The notes under the pieces are model-generated. The model searched no databases. It saw only the letters and a program-made list of their open reading frames with translations, and had not been told where the DNA came from. This document shows, piece after piece, positions 6,492 through 6,732 of a DNA stretch of 6,732 bases; position 1 is the first letter of the stretch; each line of letters begins with the position of its first letter. The DNA comes from UBA4416 sp044238845 (lineage in GTDB: Bacteria > Bacteroidota > Bacteroidia > B-17B0 > Aurantibacillaceae). A program made the translations under genes and the position numbers. The DNA lies in NCBI GenBank assembly GCA_044238845.1, contig JBIICN010000095.1, positions 1 to 6,732 of the forward strand, written 5' to 3'.

Positions 6492-6603
6492 CGTTTCAAG
6501 TTTCCTAAAATGTTTCTATGAAACCCTGTTCTTGTCGGCACGTACTTTTTTAGAAACCGAAAAGCTTGTTGTCTACCGTAAAATTGTCTTTGGAATTGTC
6601 ACT

Positions 6604-6621
6604 GGGCGCATTGAACATAAC
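6604..6621 (-). repeat. Outer inverted repeat, right copy
   Basis: GGGCGCATTGAACATAAC mirrors 304-322 with one gap and one mismatch. It runs directly into GTTTTG of the right spacer, so on the plus strand the join reads ATAACGTTTTG, exactly as at 122-132. Confidence 0.7.
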
Positions 6622-6732
6622 GTTTTGGCGCTTTATTTCAGTTTGGGTTTTGAAACACTGTCTACCGAAACGCTACTAACAAAGATAAATGTTTTTTTGC
6701 ATTTGCAAAGCAAAAATTAATTAATTGTCAAA
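6617..6732. repeat. Right spacer, direct repeat of the left spacer (cut by window edge)
   Basis: 6617 to about 6672 aligns in the same orientation with 122 to about 175. Shared blocks are ATAACGTTTTG, GCTTT, TTTTGAAACACT, and TGTCTA followed by AAACGC. Further right, TTTTTGC (6694-6700) pairs with GCAAAAA (6710-6716), like the inner stem of the left spacer. The expected matching half of the palindrome would lie beyond the window. No gene end can be shown here, although minus-strand frames do stop near 6717-6723. Confidence 0.6.

Larger units (their letters stand above)
304..6621. mobile_element. Putative defence cassette bounded by inverted repeats
   Basis: The block holding the Type IIG enzyme and the three-gene operon is flanked by short elements in mirrored order. 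From outside inward on each side these are a GTTATGTT-CAxTGCGCCC repeat, GTACGTG, a 16-bp A/T-rich repeat, a hairpin, a 20-bp-class stem-loop and a GCG(G)TTxGGT box. Outside the block, directly repeated spacer copies occur on both sides. No transposase or integrase is encoded inside, so any movement would depend on an enzyme supplied elsewhere. The repeats are read directly from the sequence; mobility is inference. Alternatives are a genome-wide intergenic repeat family that happens to frame these genes, or a decayed transposon. Confidence 0.4.

Noticed and set aside
6532..6720. Plus-strand open frame of 62 codons
   Set aside because: It covers the right outer repeat and spacer. No recognisable protein features, and the homologous left spacer does not preserve the frame.

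Overview
The window looks like a piece of a Bacteroidota chromosome (Flavobacteriia or a relative). The DNA is AT-rich, the starts lack Shine-Dalgarno sequences, there are promoter-like matches to the Bacteroidota -7 consensus TAnnTTTG, and a partial gene at the left edge encodes a signal peptide that appears to be cut in front of Gln. Every gene I can support lies on the minus strand, so transcription runs from right to left.

Layout in the direction of transcription (right to left). (1) 6732-6181 is non-coding: a repeat-family spacer, several short inverted-repeat elements, a strong stem-loop and a possible promoter. (2) 6180-2563 is one 1205-residue gene for a Type IIG restriction-modification enzyme, with a PD-(D/E)xK nuclease, an NPPY-type adenine methyltransferase and a target-recognition domain in one chain. 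(3) 2488-909 is a compact operon of three small genes: a TIGR04255-family protein, a 159-residue unknown protein overlapping it by 17 bp, and a 122-residue unknown protein that begins 10 bp further on with TTG. (4) 890-618 is an array of degenerate 21-bp units that never slips phase. (5) 619-304 carries the same set of small elements as the right flank, in mirrored order. (6) 310-122 is a long imperfect palindrome related to the right-hand spacer. (7) 90-1 is the start of a secreted-protein gene that leaves the window.

The restriction enzyme and the three-gene operon appear to travel together as one cassette of about 6.3 kb. The ends carry an 18-19-bp inverted repeat (304-322 and 6604-6621), a perfect 16-bp inverted repeat (408-423 and 6476-6491), a hairpin and a related stem-loop. 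Outside the ends lie directly repeated copies of a spacer (122 to about 175 and 6617 to about 6672). This suggests an accessory, probably mobile, defence cassette. The restriction enzyme is a recognisable anti-phage or anti-plasmid function. The three-gene operon is uncharacterised, and its link to defence is inference from position only.
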